Assembly: GCA_023213315.1 (NCBI GenBank)
Contig: JAKCPI010031693.1
Location: 147,540 to 211,539, forward strand
Direction of reading: 5' to 3'
Source of the DNA: Euborellia annulipes
Lineage: Eukaryota; Arthropoda; Insecta; Dermaptera; Anisolabididae
Length of the DNA stretch: 64,000 nucleotides
The position numbers and the translations under genes are program-made. Below, in pieces: positions 34,136-47,393 of the stretch (its first letter is position 1; each line of letters starts with the position of its first letter). The notes under the pieces were generated by a model. The model searched no databases. It saw nothing but the letters and a program-made list of their open reading frames with translations, and had not been told where the DNA came from.

Positions 34136-37116
34136 TACCAATTTGCGGGACCCACTTATACTCAAGGGGTTTGTAGCCCCACTTCCGCTATCAAATAGCA
34201 AAAAGATTGGTGAATTTATCAAAATAATTTTATTTCTTACAATTTTTATAAAAATTTCCCCTCTAAAAATGTCCTCAATACGCTCGTACTTAAAGGAAAA
34301 TTTTGTCTAATCATTAGTTAGGCTCTAAGCCACGTGTCTGTCTCTAATACAAATACAGACACACACGTACACACACTAATGTATAGAGTTATGTTTAAAC
34401 ACTAAGTGAAGATATGACTTGCGGAGGGGAAGGGCGCATGCTCAATAAAACTACACGTGGAGATATTTTAGTCTGTACTGTTCCTTGGCCAGAAGCACAT
34501 TTAAAGGATATTCTATGATGTTGTTTGAAGGTTAAATAAAGTTTACTTGACTAATCACTCGAGCAATTTTTTTTTTATAAGTGATTAATCATCCTATTAA
34601 CATATTCAATTGATCAATTTCAAATTGATTCATTTGTATCTCTATTTGTTTTGTTTTTTCTTTGGAACGTGGGCGGTATTAATACTTCACATAGAAATTT
34701 TTTCTTCTTTTTTTTTCGTTTTATAATACTAATTGAAGTGCAAATAAAAATTCATATTAAATATTTATTTTTTAAATATAGTTAATTAAAATTATTCCTC
34801 TTTCTATGGCTTAATTTAGAAGACCTTGGATTTATTTTTAATAAGCATCATAGAAAGGAAAATTATTTTATTAAGAGTAATTCTGAAAGAGAATTTTTAG
34901 GGCCTTGGATAATTTTTTTGATCAGGCTCCTTTAAAAATAGTTTTTTATCCCCTTCGCCAACTACAATCTAACAAGTTGTGAGTAGTTTAATGTAAGCAG
35001 TGCCGGATTTAACAAGATGAAGGGCCTTAGGCAGTCGAAATCTCGGGGCCCTGTCAAAACGAAATTTATATACATTTTAAAAATTTTCATAAAGCATTTC
35101 CTATTGAATAAAACATTATATAATTTTAAAATGTTTATAAAAGGAGGGAGAGGGAAGTAAATCTTCCAAAAATGAGTTCCCCCCCCAGAAAAATAATTAA
35201 ATGTACTCCCCTGCGATGCTTGCCACTTTTACCTTGGGCCGTGGGTTCCCATCCTCGACAAAAATTCATTTCAATTGAATTGGCTACCAATCAATTTAAA
35301 TGAATAAAGTTTTTAGTGTAGTCCGGTAATATCATATATATACAGTATATTAAGTAGGTTTATCCTTGGACAATTTTCTTAAGGTTGAGATAGATGTTTT
35401 TTAAAAAAATAAAAAATATAGACTATAAATACTTTTTTATTTTCTTATTTTAAGAGCATTTTAAATAAAAAAAAAAATTATAATATTGCGGGGCCCCTAA
35501 AAAGCTTGGGGGAGGGGGGCAATTAAAGAAAGATTTACTTAAAAAAAGGTAAAATGATATGAATTTTGTATGGAAAATTTTAAGGAGGGGGCGGGAAATT
35601 AAATTTTTCCTCCCCTACAAAATTTCCTAGTTCCGGCCCTGCTCTGCCTAATGGGTAATCCGGTAGTGAATACTGTATAGCAATTTAAAATTTTTTATCT
35701 ATTTATACTTGTCTATTTTTTCCTCTGGATATAACACGTAAAAATTTTATATGGACCCCCCCCTTCTAAAAGAAAATTATTTCCGTTCAAAAATTTTGAG
35801 TTATTAATTGTTGAAGTTATGATTTCTCCTATTCGAAATGTATAGACCTATATCAGGAATGTTGAATATTTAAGTTTATGAATTAGACCCTTCTGTTTGA
35901 AATAGTTAATTCAAATTCAAATAAAATAGGACAAAACAGGAAAGAAAGAAGAAGACAGGGACCGGCGCATGCGGATCCGACACAATTGTTTGTAAATATC
36001 TGAACCTATATTCAAAAACTTGTCCACGCAAAATAACAGACAAACTTATAAAAAAAAAATTGTTTACATATAATATACCGGTATTAAAGTGAGGAATTTA
36101 AATTACCTGAATGCCGCCTTATATCGAAAGTTAATTTAATAAAAATATATTTTTTTATCGATTAAATTTTCTATTTTTCTTTCTTTGTGACAGTTTTACG
36201 AGAAGAAAAAAAATGTCGGATATAATTTTGTATCAATATTTTATATGGAGAGAGAGGGAATATAAGAAGCCAAGTCTCCTTGTTTATTGATGTCATTAAG
36301 TTCCGTCAACTACCCTGACTCCCACATTTCGCCCGCGCACTTGGCACTGACAAATAGGACTTATTGAGGTCGAATACATTCAATTCAAGTCATTGCTGAT
36401 GATAGATATTGATTAAGAACAAAAAAAATCTCGTCTTAAGTTTATCCAAGAAATAATACAGGAAATATTTAAATAAGGAAATAAATAAAAAAAAAAAAAA
36501 GTTTGAGAGAAAAAGCAAATCTTAGCGTGTAGTCACTCCGTATAGAGCTACAGCTATTATCAAGGTGAATAAACATTTTTTGAAATTTAATACACGTCAT
36601 TAATGCGTTTGTTGTTGTCCTTTGTATTTTCTAAGAATGAAGAATATTGAGATAAATTAAAATATGTTATTGTAAATAAAAATAATTTTTGTTTTTAATG
36701 TCAAATTTATAAAAATTAAATCATTATTATTTTTGCTTTATTAGTTCATACGAATGATCGGCTTGGTCTTTTTATTGTGGCGTTAAATTTTATTTAATTA
36801 TTAAATTAAATAATTCCTCCAGAAGGATTAGCCCCTGTTTGCTAGGCAGACATCTACTCAGACAATCATAGCTGGTGTTTGCAAGAAATCTGTTTTTTAC
36901 ATTCAATTGAATTAAAGTTAATCATACAATATTTTTATAATTGAAGGGGTAAGTGGATGAAAAGGGATGTAACAACAATATGTTTTGGGATATTATTGAA
37001 ATCTTCATTCTAGTACTTTGTTGTTGACGCATATCTCCTCCATTACTCTAATATCTCAGTTAAAAAGGTTGCTAAAAAAGCTGCTAACAAATTCCTCCTT
37101 ATTTTTTATTTTATTT
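34136..37116. other. Gene-free A+T-rich DNA with hAT-like scraps
   Basis: CAGTGCCGGATTTAACAAG (34999) and TTCCGGCCCTG (about 35631) look like opposite ends of hAT-type elements, but the flanking 8-mers do not match, so no single element can be drawn. The rest is A+T-rich with no exon. Confidence 0.3.
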
Positions 37117-37276
37117 AAGGTCTTTTTCGGCATCGAAGGCTATTTAGACCCCGTCCATATTTATTTGAATTGATTTGTAGCGAATTCAATTTAAATTAAA
37201 TTTTGTGGCCTGCAACCTGATGCGAACCCTTGGCACAAAAGGCCAGCACGCTACCCCAACACCAAGGCCCGAGGGC
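37117..37276 (-). repeat. tRNA-derived SINE, family A, copy 3
   Basis: Same order as the other family-A copies; degraded A box. Confidence 0.6.
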
Positions 37277-37309
37277 AAATTCCTCCTTCATCTCTGACAA
37301 TAATTCAAA

Positions 37310-37670
37310 TTGAATATAAATATCCGCGTGACCGCGCGACCAGTCACACTATTGGTATTTGTTTTAAAGTCATTTCGGTTGCAGAGGCCATTGACTTTTG
37401 TAAATTTATTTATTATTTATATTATTCAGTATCGATGGCTTCCGGCGGGGATTCAGCGGTCTTGTTTTTCGGGGGCCACCTATTCCGATTTCCAGCTCCG
37501 CTTGGCGTTGCTTAACAACATTGATCTTGGTGGCTGTTGTTTATTCTTCTTGCCAGGCCCGGATTTTACATCTTGAATTCTAATATATCGAGGGAAACTA
37601 AATATATGCAAAAAATCTGGTGTGACAAGCACAGAACACAACTTTCGATTACCAAAGCAAAAGTCACACA
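37310..37670. other. G+C-richer block with module shared with hAT-like MITEs
   Basis: Starts with GCGCGACCAGTCACAC and ends with ATCTGGTGTGACAAGCACAG, the same word as at 13643. Between them lies about 260 bp of balanced composition with open frames on both strands but no recognisable domain. It may be a captured fragment inside a non-autonomous element. Confidence 0.35.
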
Positions 37671-38681
37671 TAATTTTTTCTTTTATAATCTTATTTCTTT
37701 AGTTCATTAACATGAAGTTGTTAATCATTAATACATTCTGTATTATGTTATATCAATGCTGATAAAGGACAAAAATAAAAATGCAAATAACCATATTATA
37801 AAATTAAAATTAATGAATTTTAAGATGCATGTTTATTACATATTTAAAAGTCGATCGATAGTGACACGTTCTGTTAAATAGTGAAAATCTCTTTTTTAAT
37901 GTCTTTTTTTTGGTATCACAAGCCTTTAAGTTCCTCTTTTTAATTATCGGATCACGAGTTATAACCAATGAGAAAAGTTAATTTAATTTTTACTTTTTTT
38001 TTTTTCAAATGAACAATCACCGGCTTCCTGATTATTTATAATTCTAATGATTAAATTTTGCATTAAAAATAAGAATTCTATTTCCAATATAATATATTTA
38101 AAAAAAATGTCTAATCTTTCTATATGCAGAGTGCATGTTACGTAAACTTGGCAGTGGAACTAAGGAGAGGAGAGGAGGTGTTTACATATTATCAACTTTA
38201 TGTGTATGTGTGTGAGCAAGTGCAAATGTATGTGTGCTGCGCGTGTGCATTTTTTTTCAACTAAGTAATTTACTTAGTTATTTGTTCTTCTTCTATTTGA
38301 TAAAAAAAAAAAAAAAAATAATTACATCTTACGCAAAGCACTATTTATCTTAGAATTATAATTTTAACTAAAGATATTTTTTCAATCTGTTATTTTCGTA
38401 AATATAAATTATTTTAATTAAAATAAATAATTTCACTTCCTATTTGTAAAGTAAACTATTTTATGTGTTTATTTAAATAATAATTTTATAAAAAGATTCA
38501 TTAATAATAAAAATTTAAGATTGATAACAACTTTGTGGATAAAATCAATTGATTGTGATGGCTTAAGTGACATGCAGCTGAGACTCAAGGATACTTCATC
38601 TGATGAAATGCAGATTTTATGGAGGGATATTAATATACATTTGTATGCACGGAAATTTATATAAGTTCGGATTAAAGGCAG
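37671..38681. other. Gene-free A+T-rich DNA
   Basis: No exon, RNA gene or defined repeat recognised. Confidence 0.25.
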
Positions 38682-39533
38682 GTTTTCACGCCACGTCTTA
38701 TTGTACGTTTTGTCGGTCATGCAAAATGGACGTTTTTTGTCCACTGTTTCCACGCAACATTTTCCCAAACGTTTTACCTTCAGTTTTCAGACAACATCAT
38801 CTCGTTGAGCATGGAGGAAGCCCAGTTGCTTTCTATTATATTCAATTTAATATCGTTGCAACGAATGAGTTCGCTATCAGTGGCGTAACTACATTGATTG
38901 GCGTCCCTCCCCAGGTATAGGGATTATTTACCCCACTGGTTACTGTATTCTTTAGTTTTTACTTTGCTTTTGTAAATTTCAATGAACTCGGCGAGAAAAT
39001 CGTGATTGCATTGCCTCAAGTCTGACAAATTGAAGGAAAACGATGGCAGCTCGAGTGAGTTGCGAACTGGAACTGAGCCAAAACGGAGGTCTTCTCTCTA
39101 CACACTCTGTCTTGTATCAGTTTTCGCAAAATGATGCTTTTCTCTTCAGTTCTTCGATCTTACCTTGGATTCGACAAAACGTCCGTTTTGCTGTTTCCAC
39201 TCAACGTTTTATCGGATAGGATACGTCCTGCCAGACATTAGGATACCGAATAAAAACCAGTTGCCCGATAGTGATGTCTGGAGAAGATGAGTGAAGATGA
39301 ACATTTGTATTGCTTCTGAAGTTGGACAGCGTTTGATTGCGGCAAAGACCAAATGGACTGAATATGATTATATGTGGGTGATTCTTTGCCATTGACCTAT
39401 GCGAAATTAAAAGAAAGTCATGGAAATTGCCATGTGGCAAGAGGAGAGAGAAAGATTCAATCAAAAAGTGGAAGATTTATCGATATGATATGTCCTAGCA
39501 GGCAAAAAGTATTATAAGACGTAGCGTGGAAAC
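38682..39533. mobile_element. Non-autonomous DNA transposon with TIRs
   Basis: The left end TTTTCACGCCACGTCTTATT and the right end (complement GTTTCCACGCTACGTCTTAT) are inverted repeats. Sub-terminal words (TTTCCACGCAACATTTT, TTTCCACTCAACGTTTT) repeat the theme, and CAGTGGCGTAACTAC at 38879 suggests a nested hAT-like end. No transposase frame recognised. Confidence 0.5.
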
Positions 39534-39596
39534 TTTCTTTTCAGGACTCAAAGTTATTGCAATAGTTTTTAGGAAATGCTGTTGTTGATGCCGTTT

Positions 39597-39850
39597 TTGA
39601 GAATGGTGCAAGTTCATTTTTTGTTATTTCGAGAAAATTAAAGGTTACCAATTTTAAAGACTGGCAATGTTTCCACTGCCCGTGACCCATGGCTCAGGGA
39701 GAAGACATTAGATTTTTTATCCAATTTTGTTTAAATATTAATTAACTAGTTATAAATTAAAAGTTTACATTAAATTACGCACATGTATGTGATATCTCAT
39801 TTTAAAAAAAATGAACTTGAGTTACACCACTTGTAAAATCTTTATTTAAA
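39597..39850. repeat. Degraded relative of the 10080-10345 MITE
   Basis: AATGGTGCAAGTTCATTTTT at the left and GAACTTGAGTTACACCACTT at the right are worn inverted repeats matching the family ends. Confidence 0.4.
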
Positions 39851-40729
39851 TAAATGATTTAAAAAAAAAATTGCCTAAAGAAATTTTCTCACGGACAGCC
39901 GGTTGGCTTAAGCTACTGCATGTCATAACAATTTAATAATTTAAAAATTTTTTATTCTTAAATTTTATTTAGCCTATAGTGACTTTTTTGTTCAATAAGC
40001 AAAAACAGTTTTACAATTTCTTAGTGTCCTTGCTAGTCCTGTACTTTTTCCTTAAGTCTCTTCTCTTTTTCAAGACAGTGCTTTAATTTGATTAAGATTT
40101 TTATTCAAGTAAGACTTAAATTGTTCTTATAATCTAATAAAAACACCCCTTATACTTTTTCACTCGTTTTTCATTTATATAATTTAAAAATTTGATTTAG
40201 AGTGATGCCTAAATGGCAGTAACATTCACCCAAGTTTGAATAATTTTTTTTTCCTTTTAGTTACGAATTTAATAACATGTTCTGGGGGATATTTTAGTCC
40301 GGTTAATGTCTTTTTGTCCGTCGCTCGTAAAACTCGGGACGAATGAGATAGATGTTTTCACAAGCTACAACTAACTGATATGGAAGGGGAAAAGGGTGCA
40401 GTCTGGCTATGAATTGCAATGCTCGTATTTTTTTATGAGTTGCAGATGGATAAAATTTGTCTCCAAGAAATCATTATTTTAAAACAAAAATTTTTTATTA
40501 AATATTTTTTTTTTCTAATATTAATAATATCAGATTAATAATAATAAAAAAGAACTTTTAGTTAATAAATCAAGAAGTTTAATTAAATATATATTTTTTT
40601 TAAGAAATGTGTAAAACTACAAATAATGAATTGAATGGGGAGGTTCTTCCCTTTCAAACTCTTTTATCCAAATTTCATTCACATTTTAGAAGAAAATTAG
40701 AGACAATTTTTCTTAACAAAGCATATTAA
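39851..40729. other. Gene-free A+T-rich DNA
   Basis: Nothing recognised. Confidence 0.25.
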
Positions 40730-41105
40730 AAAATCATTGTGTGGTTTTATAAAACCACGATGCAAGGGAAACTTTTTTTTCGGACCGTAGGCGTTTAACT
40801 GAAAATTTTCAGTTCAGTTTCAGCATGTTAAAAATGAGAACAATATTTATTTAGTAATCGAAGATTTGAATCATATTAAATTATTTTAAAAATTGTATTT
40901 TAACAATTTAAAAATTGAATAATTAAATCTCAAAATTATTTTTTATAATTTGTCATATATATTAAATTTCAACTTTCCTATTTTTGACTCACGGCTTGTG
41001 TCGTCATGGCTTGTAGCGTCACGGCCTTTGACGTCACGGCTTGTAACGCGACATGCTGATAGAAGAGCGAAAAAATTTGAGGGGATCAAATAAAAGTTTC
41101 ACTTT
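40730..41105 (+). repeat. Repeat carrying a TGACGTCA-containing tandem array, copy 2
   Basis: Begins GTGTGGTTTTATAAAACCAC (matching 9813), then A+T-rich body, four imperfect units of a GTCACGGCTTGT word with one full TGACGTCA at 41029-41036, then ACATGCTGATAGAAGAGCGA. Its end abuts the Helitron at 41127. Confidence 0.5.
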
Positions 41106-41126
41106 AAAAAAACAAGTTATTTAAAA

Positions 41127-41598
41127 CTAGACGCAAAGCCCCGCCTTCGGCGGGGCTTTCCGCCTAGCCGGGGGCTGCGCCCCCTGGACCCCCTTGCTCG
41201 CCTTCCCTTTTCATTTTTATATATAGAGATTATTTTAACGGTTAATTAAGTTATTCATGAACTTAATATTTTTTGTGAATCATATCCTTTCCGGGACTCT
41301 CCCGGTACACAGACAAACAATTTACGCCGATATTTTAGAATTCAAAATGTAAATAAATAAAAAAAAATCGTAAACATGGGTAAATATTTATATTTTGTTA
41401 ACATGGCAACCCTTTCTCCTAATTTTTATTTTTTTTTTATTTTAACGCTTAATTACTCATTAACTTATTGTTATTTGTGAAACAAAACCTGTCCGGGATT
41501 CTCACAAACATACACAGAAAATTTCATCATAATTGGTTCAGTCGTTTAGGAGGAGTTCAGTCACATACACACGTACAGAAGAATTATATATATAAAGA
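41127..41598 (-). mobile_element. Complete non-autonomous Helitron
   Basis: On the minus strand it begins TCTTTATATATATAATTCTT after an A and ends in an 8-bp hairpin (GCCCCGCC / GGCGGGGC, loop GAA) followed 7 nt later by CTAG, then a T. The 5' TC, the 3' hairpin, the CTRR end and insertion between A and T are all Helitron hallmarks. At 472 bp with no ORF it depends on a Rep/helicase in trans. Confidence 0.8.
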
Positions 41599-43737
41599 TA
41601 ATTATTAGACTATTATTAACTTTATCAGTGCTTCAGCAATTAAGGCCATTAGCGACAAGACATTTCAATGTTAACAGTCAACAAAATTGGGGTTATTTTT
41701 GTGGTCATTTTTGAGCACTACCCCAAAAAAAATATCTCCACACGAATGGTTTGAAAAATATTTAAACTTTACAATAGTATATTTTTCCTTAAAAATTTTA
41801 AATGACTTGAAGATAGATGAAAAAAAAAAAGAATTTTCTAAACATCAGTCTAAAATTTCCATTATTAATACAATATTTTTCCATAGAAAAAGTAACACGA
41901 TTTAATTATAAAATATATAAAATGTCTATAAATTAATTTATAATAGACAGTTAAAAACAAGTTTTTTTTATCTACTATTTATTATAATAGTAAAATAAAT
42001 GTGAATAGCGAATAAGCCTAAAAACGTGTAAGTGGTATTCCTGGTGTCCTTGAATTTTTTTCATTAAGAAAGCAAAAAGAATTGCATACAAAAAAATAAG
42101 AATATTTAAAATGTAATTTTATGACTTTGATTAATTAAAACTTTTTTTCTTTTCCATGGCTTCATTTAAAATAGTGTGTACGTCGACAAAATGACTATTT
42201 ACAGAACCCTCCAAAATGTTTTTGTTAACTCGACGGTAGATCATGAGCTAATTACAAAAAACGAACCTTTATAAATTAAACTTTTTTCATGGAATTTTTG
42301 CAATTTTTCGGGTAAACCAATAAACTTTTTTCAAATGAATTTTCGCGTTTTTCACATTAAATTTAACGATTTTAAAAAGAAATCGGGTCCCAATGTCTAA
42401 AGATGGGTTTACACGGTCATACCTTTTGTTTATGCAAATGAACTCAATGAAATGTTGCCGTTCACACGTTCAGTTTGGTTTGAATAAATTGTCAAGTTAA
42501 GAAAACTGAAATTTGTAGATGCGTTAAAAATGAAAAAGTTTATCAAAAACAAAATTCTGTATATTTGACCCAAAGATCCGCTCTCTGGTCCAAATAAAAT
42601 ACATCTAGAGGATATACCATATAAAAGTCAGCTAAATTTTTGCAAATTCTTTAAACCTGACAGTTCTGTAAGACAATGCCAATATGGATTAGCGTTTCAG
42701 TTAAGTTTGAGTCGAAAGATAAAAAAAAAAGCTTAGTTCCTTTATCCCCTCGGCTAATCGGCATCTCAACAAGCCATGTATTTTAATTAAATTTTCATTC
42801 TATTCAAGGGATCATAGTAAAAATAAATTATAATTTCCATATTTCTTATATTCAAAACTATAAAAAGCATCCCCTAAAGGAATTATTTATAACTTGTTTA
42901 ATAAAATAAATAAAAAAAAACAATTTTTTTTGCACTGAAGGGGTAAACAGTCAGTGTAGCGTCTAGCTACGTTCGCCCCAACGGTAGTAACCCGTGCTAT
43001 ATATGATTTACAACTTCTATATACGAGAATTTTATTAGTCATTATTTCTAGCGCATAATGTGTGGACCAGCTCGATATTAAGAGCGGAAAGCGAAACACA
43101 GTCTCCCGAATGGATTCGACTAAATTAATTGAAGTTAGATGCTCATAAAATTTCAATATTTTACAAAAAAAAAGATTAATAAAGATTATATTTAGATATA
43201 TGAGAGATTAATATCTTTTTTGTAATGTAAATATCTATTAAATATGACAAAAAATTCTTTAATTAAAAAAAAGCGCCTTACTGAACTGTTAAAATAAAAT
43301 AGCCACATAACAAAATCACTTATACTTAGAAAATATATGGATTTTCAAAAGAAAAACGATATGTAGTCTATAGTAAGAAAAAATTATCGTTCCAAAAGCC
43401 AGTCCATCACAGAGTCTTACTTTATGGCAAATATTTTTATAAATAAATAAATACCTATATAAACTTATATTAATATTATCAAAAATAAAAACATAATTCA
43501 ATACCGATAATAAATAGCATATTAAAGTTGGAAATAATGTAAGAGAAAATGTCAGAGGTAAATATATAAAACATAAATTTTCTTAATATCACTCTAATCG
43601 TGTAATAAGAATTTTTCAGAATAATTTATTTTACCAGTTTAAAATAACAAATAATGGATTTGCTCATTAAATTTTTTATGGATTGTTTATCTTGCAGATT
43701 ATTTAATAAATACAAAATATTTTTTTTTAAATTTATT
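41599..43737. other. Gene-free A+T-rich DNA
   Basis: A TTTACACGG-type element end is at 42409-42417. A G+C-richer block (42930-43150) has an open minus frame of 89 codons with no recognisable motif; I do not call it a gene. Confidence 0.25.
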
Positions 43738-43874
43738 TAAGGACTTTTAGGCATCGGAGGCCATTAAGAAAGTCTCTATTCTAAACAAATTTTTGTCGCA
43801 TGAGACGGGATGCGTACCCGCGACCCTTGGTACAGATGGCCAGCACGCTAGTCACTACATCAAGGTCCCGAGGG
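43738..43874 (-). repeat. tRNA-derived SINE, family A, copy 4
   Basis: Same order as copy 1, with GGGTACGCATCCC in place of a perfect B box. Confidence 0.6.
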
Positions 43875-44104
43875 AAAATACAAAAGATAAATACATTGAA
43901 TTATTGAAGATTCGATATATCTTTATAAAAATAATATAAATAAAATTAAAAAAGGGTATTCAAAAAAATATTGACAAGGAAAAGTAAATATTTTTTTCTA
44001 CTGACAATTGTGAGTGCCATCTCGGCAATAATAAAAATAACAATTAGCATGAATGGAAACCTAGTTGATTGAGAAGGGAAAATAATTACAACAGAGGTAG
44101 AAGC

Positions 44105-44370
44105 AGTGGCGGATCCAGAGGTGTTTCTCGGGGGGGGGGGTAATCTGGAGTGACTGGTCGCACAGCACACATTTTTTTTCTTAATTTCGGTAGTTTAAAG
44201 GCGCATTCTGTACTTGTTTGCCAGAATATAAATATAAATCAAATTTTTAAGTATTAATTTTTAAAATTTTACATTTAAAATACATTTTTTTTTTTCGAAA
44301 AAAAGTATTTTTTTCAAATCTCAGGGGGGGGTAATTACCCCCTTACCCCCCTTGTGGCGGATACAAGGGT
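44105..44370 (+). mobile_element. hAT-like MITE with the TCTGG...GGTCGCACAGCACAC module, copy 1
   Basis: Starts CAGTGGCGGATCCAGAGG, has a G-run, the TGACTGGTCGCACAGCACAC module, TTTCGGTAGTTTAAAGGCG and a GGCGGATACAAGG end. The inverted sister copy is at 48537-48775. Confidence 0.5.
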
Positions 44371-45947
44371 AGATACTTGGGTAGAAGTAGGCCTATATTA
44401 AAGCATGAGCTTCTGGTGCCAAAGCTCAAGGATTCGCATCCCATTCCATTTGTACCAACAACTGTCTCCACTACTCTTGAGTTTCATTTCGTAGAGGCTT
44501 ACTTCCTGGCTGCCTTCTCCCTTCCCTACTGTTGAAAATTCATATACGGTATATAGTCTATCATATAATTAAAACCACTACCAAGGTAGATAGAACTGTG
44601 TACAAATCGGCAGATCCATAGTTCGACTCCCGGCAGCATCCCTATTTTTTTCGGCCGTTTTGATTTAGTAAATATTAATATTAATTTTTACTTTCTCTTA
44701 TTGTTTAATGGTTATATTTCGAAGACCTCAGACCTCTGAAGAAGAGCTGATATGTCATAGAAATAAATATAAGGATTAAAAACTCATTAAAATTACAATT
44801 TCGTAATTATTTTTCCTTGCCAATTCACGAGCTTCCCATCCACGCTAATATTTTTTTAATATGAAAGAAACTTTTAGAATATTTTATGAATATCTATATT
44901 TACTTTGTAAATTGTGTCAAAACATTTAAGCCTACCACTAAAGTTTCTCAATGGAAAGTTTCAACAAAAGAACATTGCAGGATTTTCCAGACAAGAATTC
45001 CCATGTGCAATCTGAACAAAAAGACCAACAAAAGGTCAGCCTCTTTAAGAAAATCAGATGAAGATTGACTTTTACACATCGCCCTGGGCCTTAGAGGTAG
45101 ATGTCTTTGTCGTAAGGGCCAGAGAGAAGTTTACAATAAAAATTTATTTGAAATGTTGATTTTTAAAGGGCGTACTCTAAATGACCATTTAAAAAAATCT
45201 TCGTTGCCATTTCTCTTGATGGATTTAGCCGGTTTGGCTTCTTAATAGCATATAATTATGAGTTAATTTTTAAAATAATTTCAAAAGCAACTAGAATAAA
45301 TTATTTTCACTTTGAATCTAGGGAAGATTAGATATAATAAGATAGAGCGTATAAAGTGTCCACTCTTGAATATTTATGTTATGGGCGAAATGATTGACTA
45401 TTCATTATTTATATTGCCCGAGCATTATACATAATGACAGAAGCAAATGGGCTGAGTGATAAAAATTTGTTAGTATATTATCTTAACAGGACATTTATAT
45501 TGTAATACATAATGTTTCGTGTTCTTTGGACAATGTTAGATCCCATAAGAATTTTAAACGATTTTCATTTTAATTGTTGAAATAATAAAGAATTATGAAT
45601 TATATGGCTTTGTAGAATCTCTGAACGCGATTTTATTTTAAAAGAATTATTTTTTTCTTTAAAGATATTCATTCATTTGAATCGAAAAATTTATTTCAGA
45701 TTTATTATTTCCTGCATAGTTGTATTTTTTATTGCATATTCAAGACCTATGTATATATTAACCTCTTTTATAAAGGAGGTCTTAAAATCTAATTAACCGT
45801 GATAAAAAAATTTAAAAATTCAGTTATTGATTGTTTTACTGGAGAAGAAATAATTACGCGAACTAACCTGAAACCAAGAGAAGGCAGTGGTCTAGGCGAA
45901 GAGGAACCAAGATCAACGATGTCAAGCAAGGCCAATCACCGTTGAAC
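44371..45947. other. Gene-free DNA with tRNA-like and hammerhead-like traces
   Basis: A B-box-like GTTCGACTCCC sits at 44613-44623 without a full tRNA. At about 44731-44760 CTCTGAAGAAGAGC and GAAAT form a worn hammerhead-like trace. No exon. Confidence 0.25.
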
Positions 45948-45955
45948 CTCGGATG

Positions 45956-47393
45956 CAGTGACGGCGCTACGGGGGGCTAGGGGGGGCATGCGCCCCCCCG
46001 GCAAGGATCTTTGCCCCCCTGGATGCCCCCCCCAATCAGCTCGAAAACCAAATAAAAAAATTTCTAAAATTATTCACTTTTCCTTAAAAAAAATGTAATT
46101 TAAGTTTTAAGCTTTTTATTTCAATGTGAAAAAGAAAGATTATTTTTTTAAATTCTTTATTTTAATAAATAAATTTAGTTACTCTCAAGTTTTTGTCAAG
46201 TAAATATCTTTCTTTTGTGCCATTATAATGTATGTCATCGAAAAGAAAAAAATATCCGATAACTTTACCAATCGGCCTTCGATGCCGAAAAAGACCTAAA
46301 TTAAAAAAAAAAAAAAACTTTATTGAGCCCCAATCTAAAAAAAATTTCTTCTTCGAGTACAAGTGTAAATCCACCAGCTATGAATCAAGCTCAAGTGATT
46401 CAGGAGAAATTGATACTGATTTTGAGAAATTCTGTGCATAGCCAATATCTTTCAGAAAAATTTCTGGGCTTTCCTATTTCTCAGGAGATAGTGAGGAAGC
46501 CTGCCAACCAAAACTGAAAATATTTCCCTGTACGTGCTGGTGGTGTGACCAGGGCCGCAGACAAGGGGGCTATATCCCCGGGGCCCGGGCCCATTGCGCT
46601 CCCACCTTAAAATTCCAATTAAAAATAATTTTCATGGTTAAAATTTCAATTAAAAAAAAATCATTTTCTTGGAATTTTTTTCCTCAGGGGCCCCGGCCTT
46701 TTAACCTCATCAAGTTTGATCTTTTTCACGACTCAGGATAGCTAAAAACGCAGATTTCAGTGGCTTATTTTCAAAAAATTTTCCATACCTCCAGATTCCC
46801 CCGGATTTGGCCTCGATAAATTATTGTAATTCTTTGTTTAGGAAATTTTGAAAAAATTTTGAAATAACTTTATTTAAATAAATATTGGAAGCTATGTGCT
46901 GTTGGAAACTAAATATACGCCTATGTCGACTAGAGTCCGACCGAAACAAGATTTTCAGCCGAAACCGAATTTTGGCTTCAATTTTAGTTTCGACCGAAAT
47001 CGAAACTTGTTTTAAACTTTTTCTTAAAATTTCCCATACAAAATTCATCTTTTTTTTAGTAAAATTTCCAATTTTTGCTCTTGCGAAAATCATTTGACCT
47101 TTTTTTTAAGTGCGAATTTCACTCGGCGTTTTTTTTTTTAGTATACGAGCATAATCTCTCTTTTTAAACTCAGGTTTCGGACAGGACGAAATTTCGGATG
47201 AAATTTGGCCGAGACTGGCCGAATCCGAAACTTCTGTCGGTTCCTAAGGTCACACAAAAAATCTGGTGCCATGAGTCACACCAGATTTTTTGTTTCTCTG
47301 TTGATGTAGCCTATATATTTATTGACTGCCCCCCTGTTGATAAGTTTGCCCCACCCCTGCCCCCTCACTGAGAATAAGCTAGCGCCGTCACTG
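45956..47393. mobile_element. hAT-like element with exact TIRs and 8-bp TSD, internally rearranged
   Basis: Starts CAGTGACGGCGCTA and ends TAGCGCCGTCACTG, a perfect 14-bp TIR. Both sides carry CTCGGATG (45948-45955, 47394-47401), a perfect 8-bp target duplication. The inside (1.4 kb) has a short Lys/Ser-rich frame at 46232-46441 (SSKRKK start) that could be the remnant of a transposase N-terminus, a second hAT-like end (CAGGGCCGCAGACAAGG, 46551) and the CCGAAAC repeat (46925-47256). No transposase catalytic region remains. Confidence 0.8.
46925..47256. repeat. CCGAAAC-rich inverted-repeat element, copy 2
   Basis: Same ends as 31588-31996 (GTCCGACCGAAACAAGAT at the left, GTCGGTTCCTAAGG at the right), nested in the hAT-like element. 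Confidence 0.45.

Noticed and set aside
34999..35641. A single complete hAT-like element from CAGTGCCGG to CCGGCCCTG
   Set aside because: The flanking 8-mers do not match, so these are probably ends of different decayed elements.
42887..43156. 89-codon minus-strand frame as a gene
   Set aside because: No recognisable domain, no good splice signals, and no neighbouring exon.
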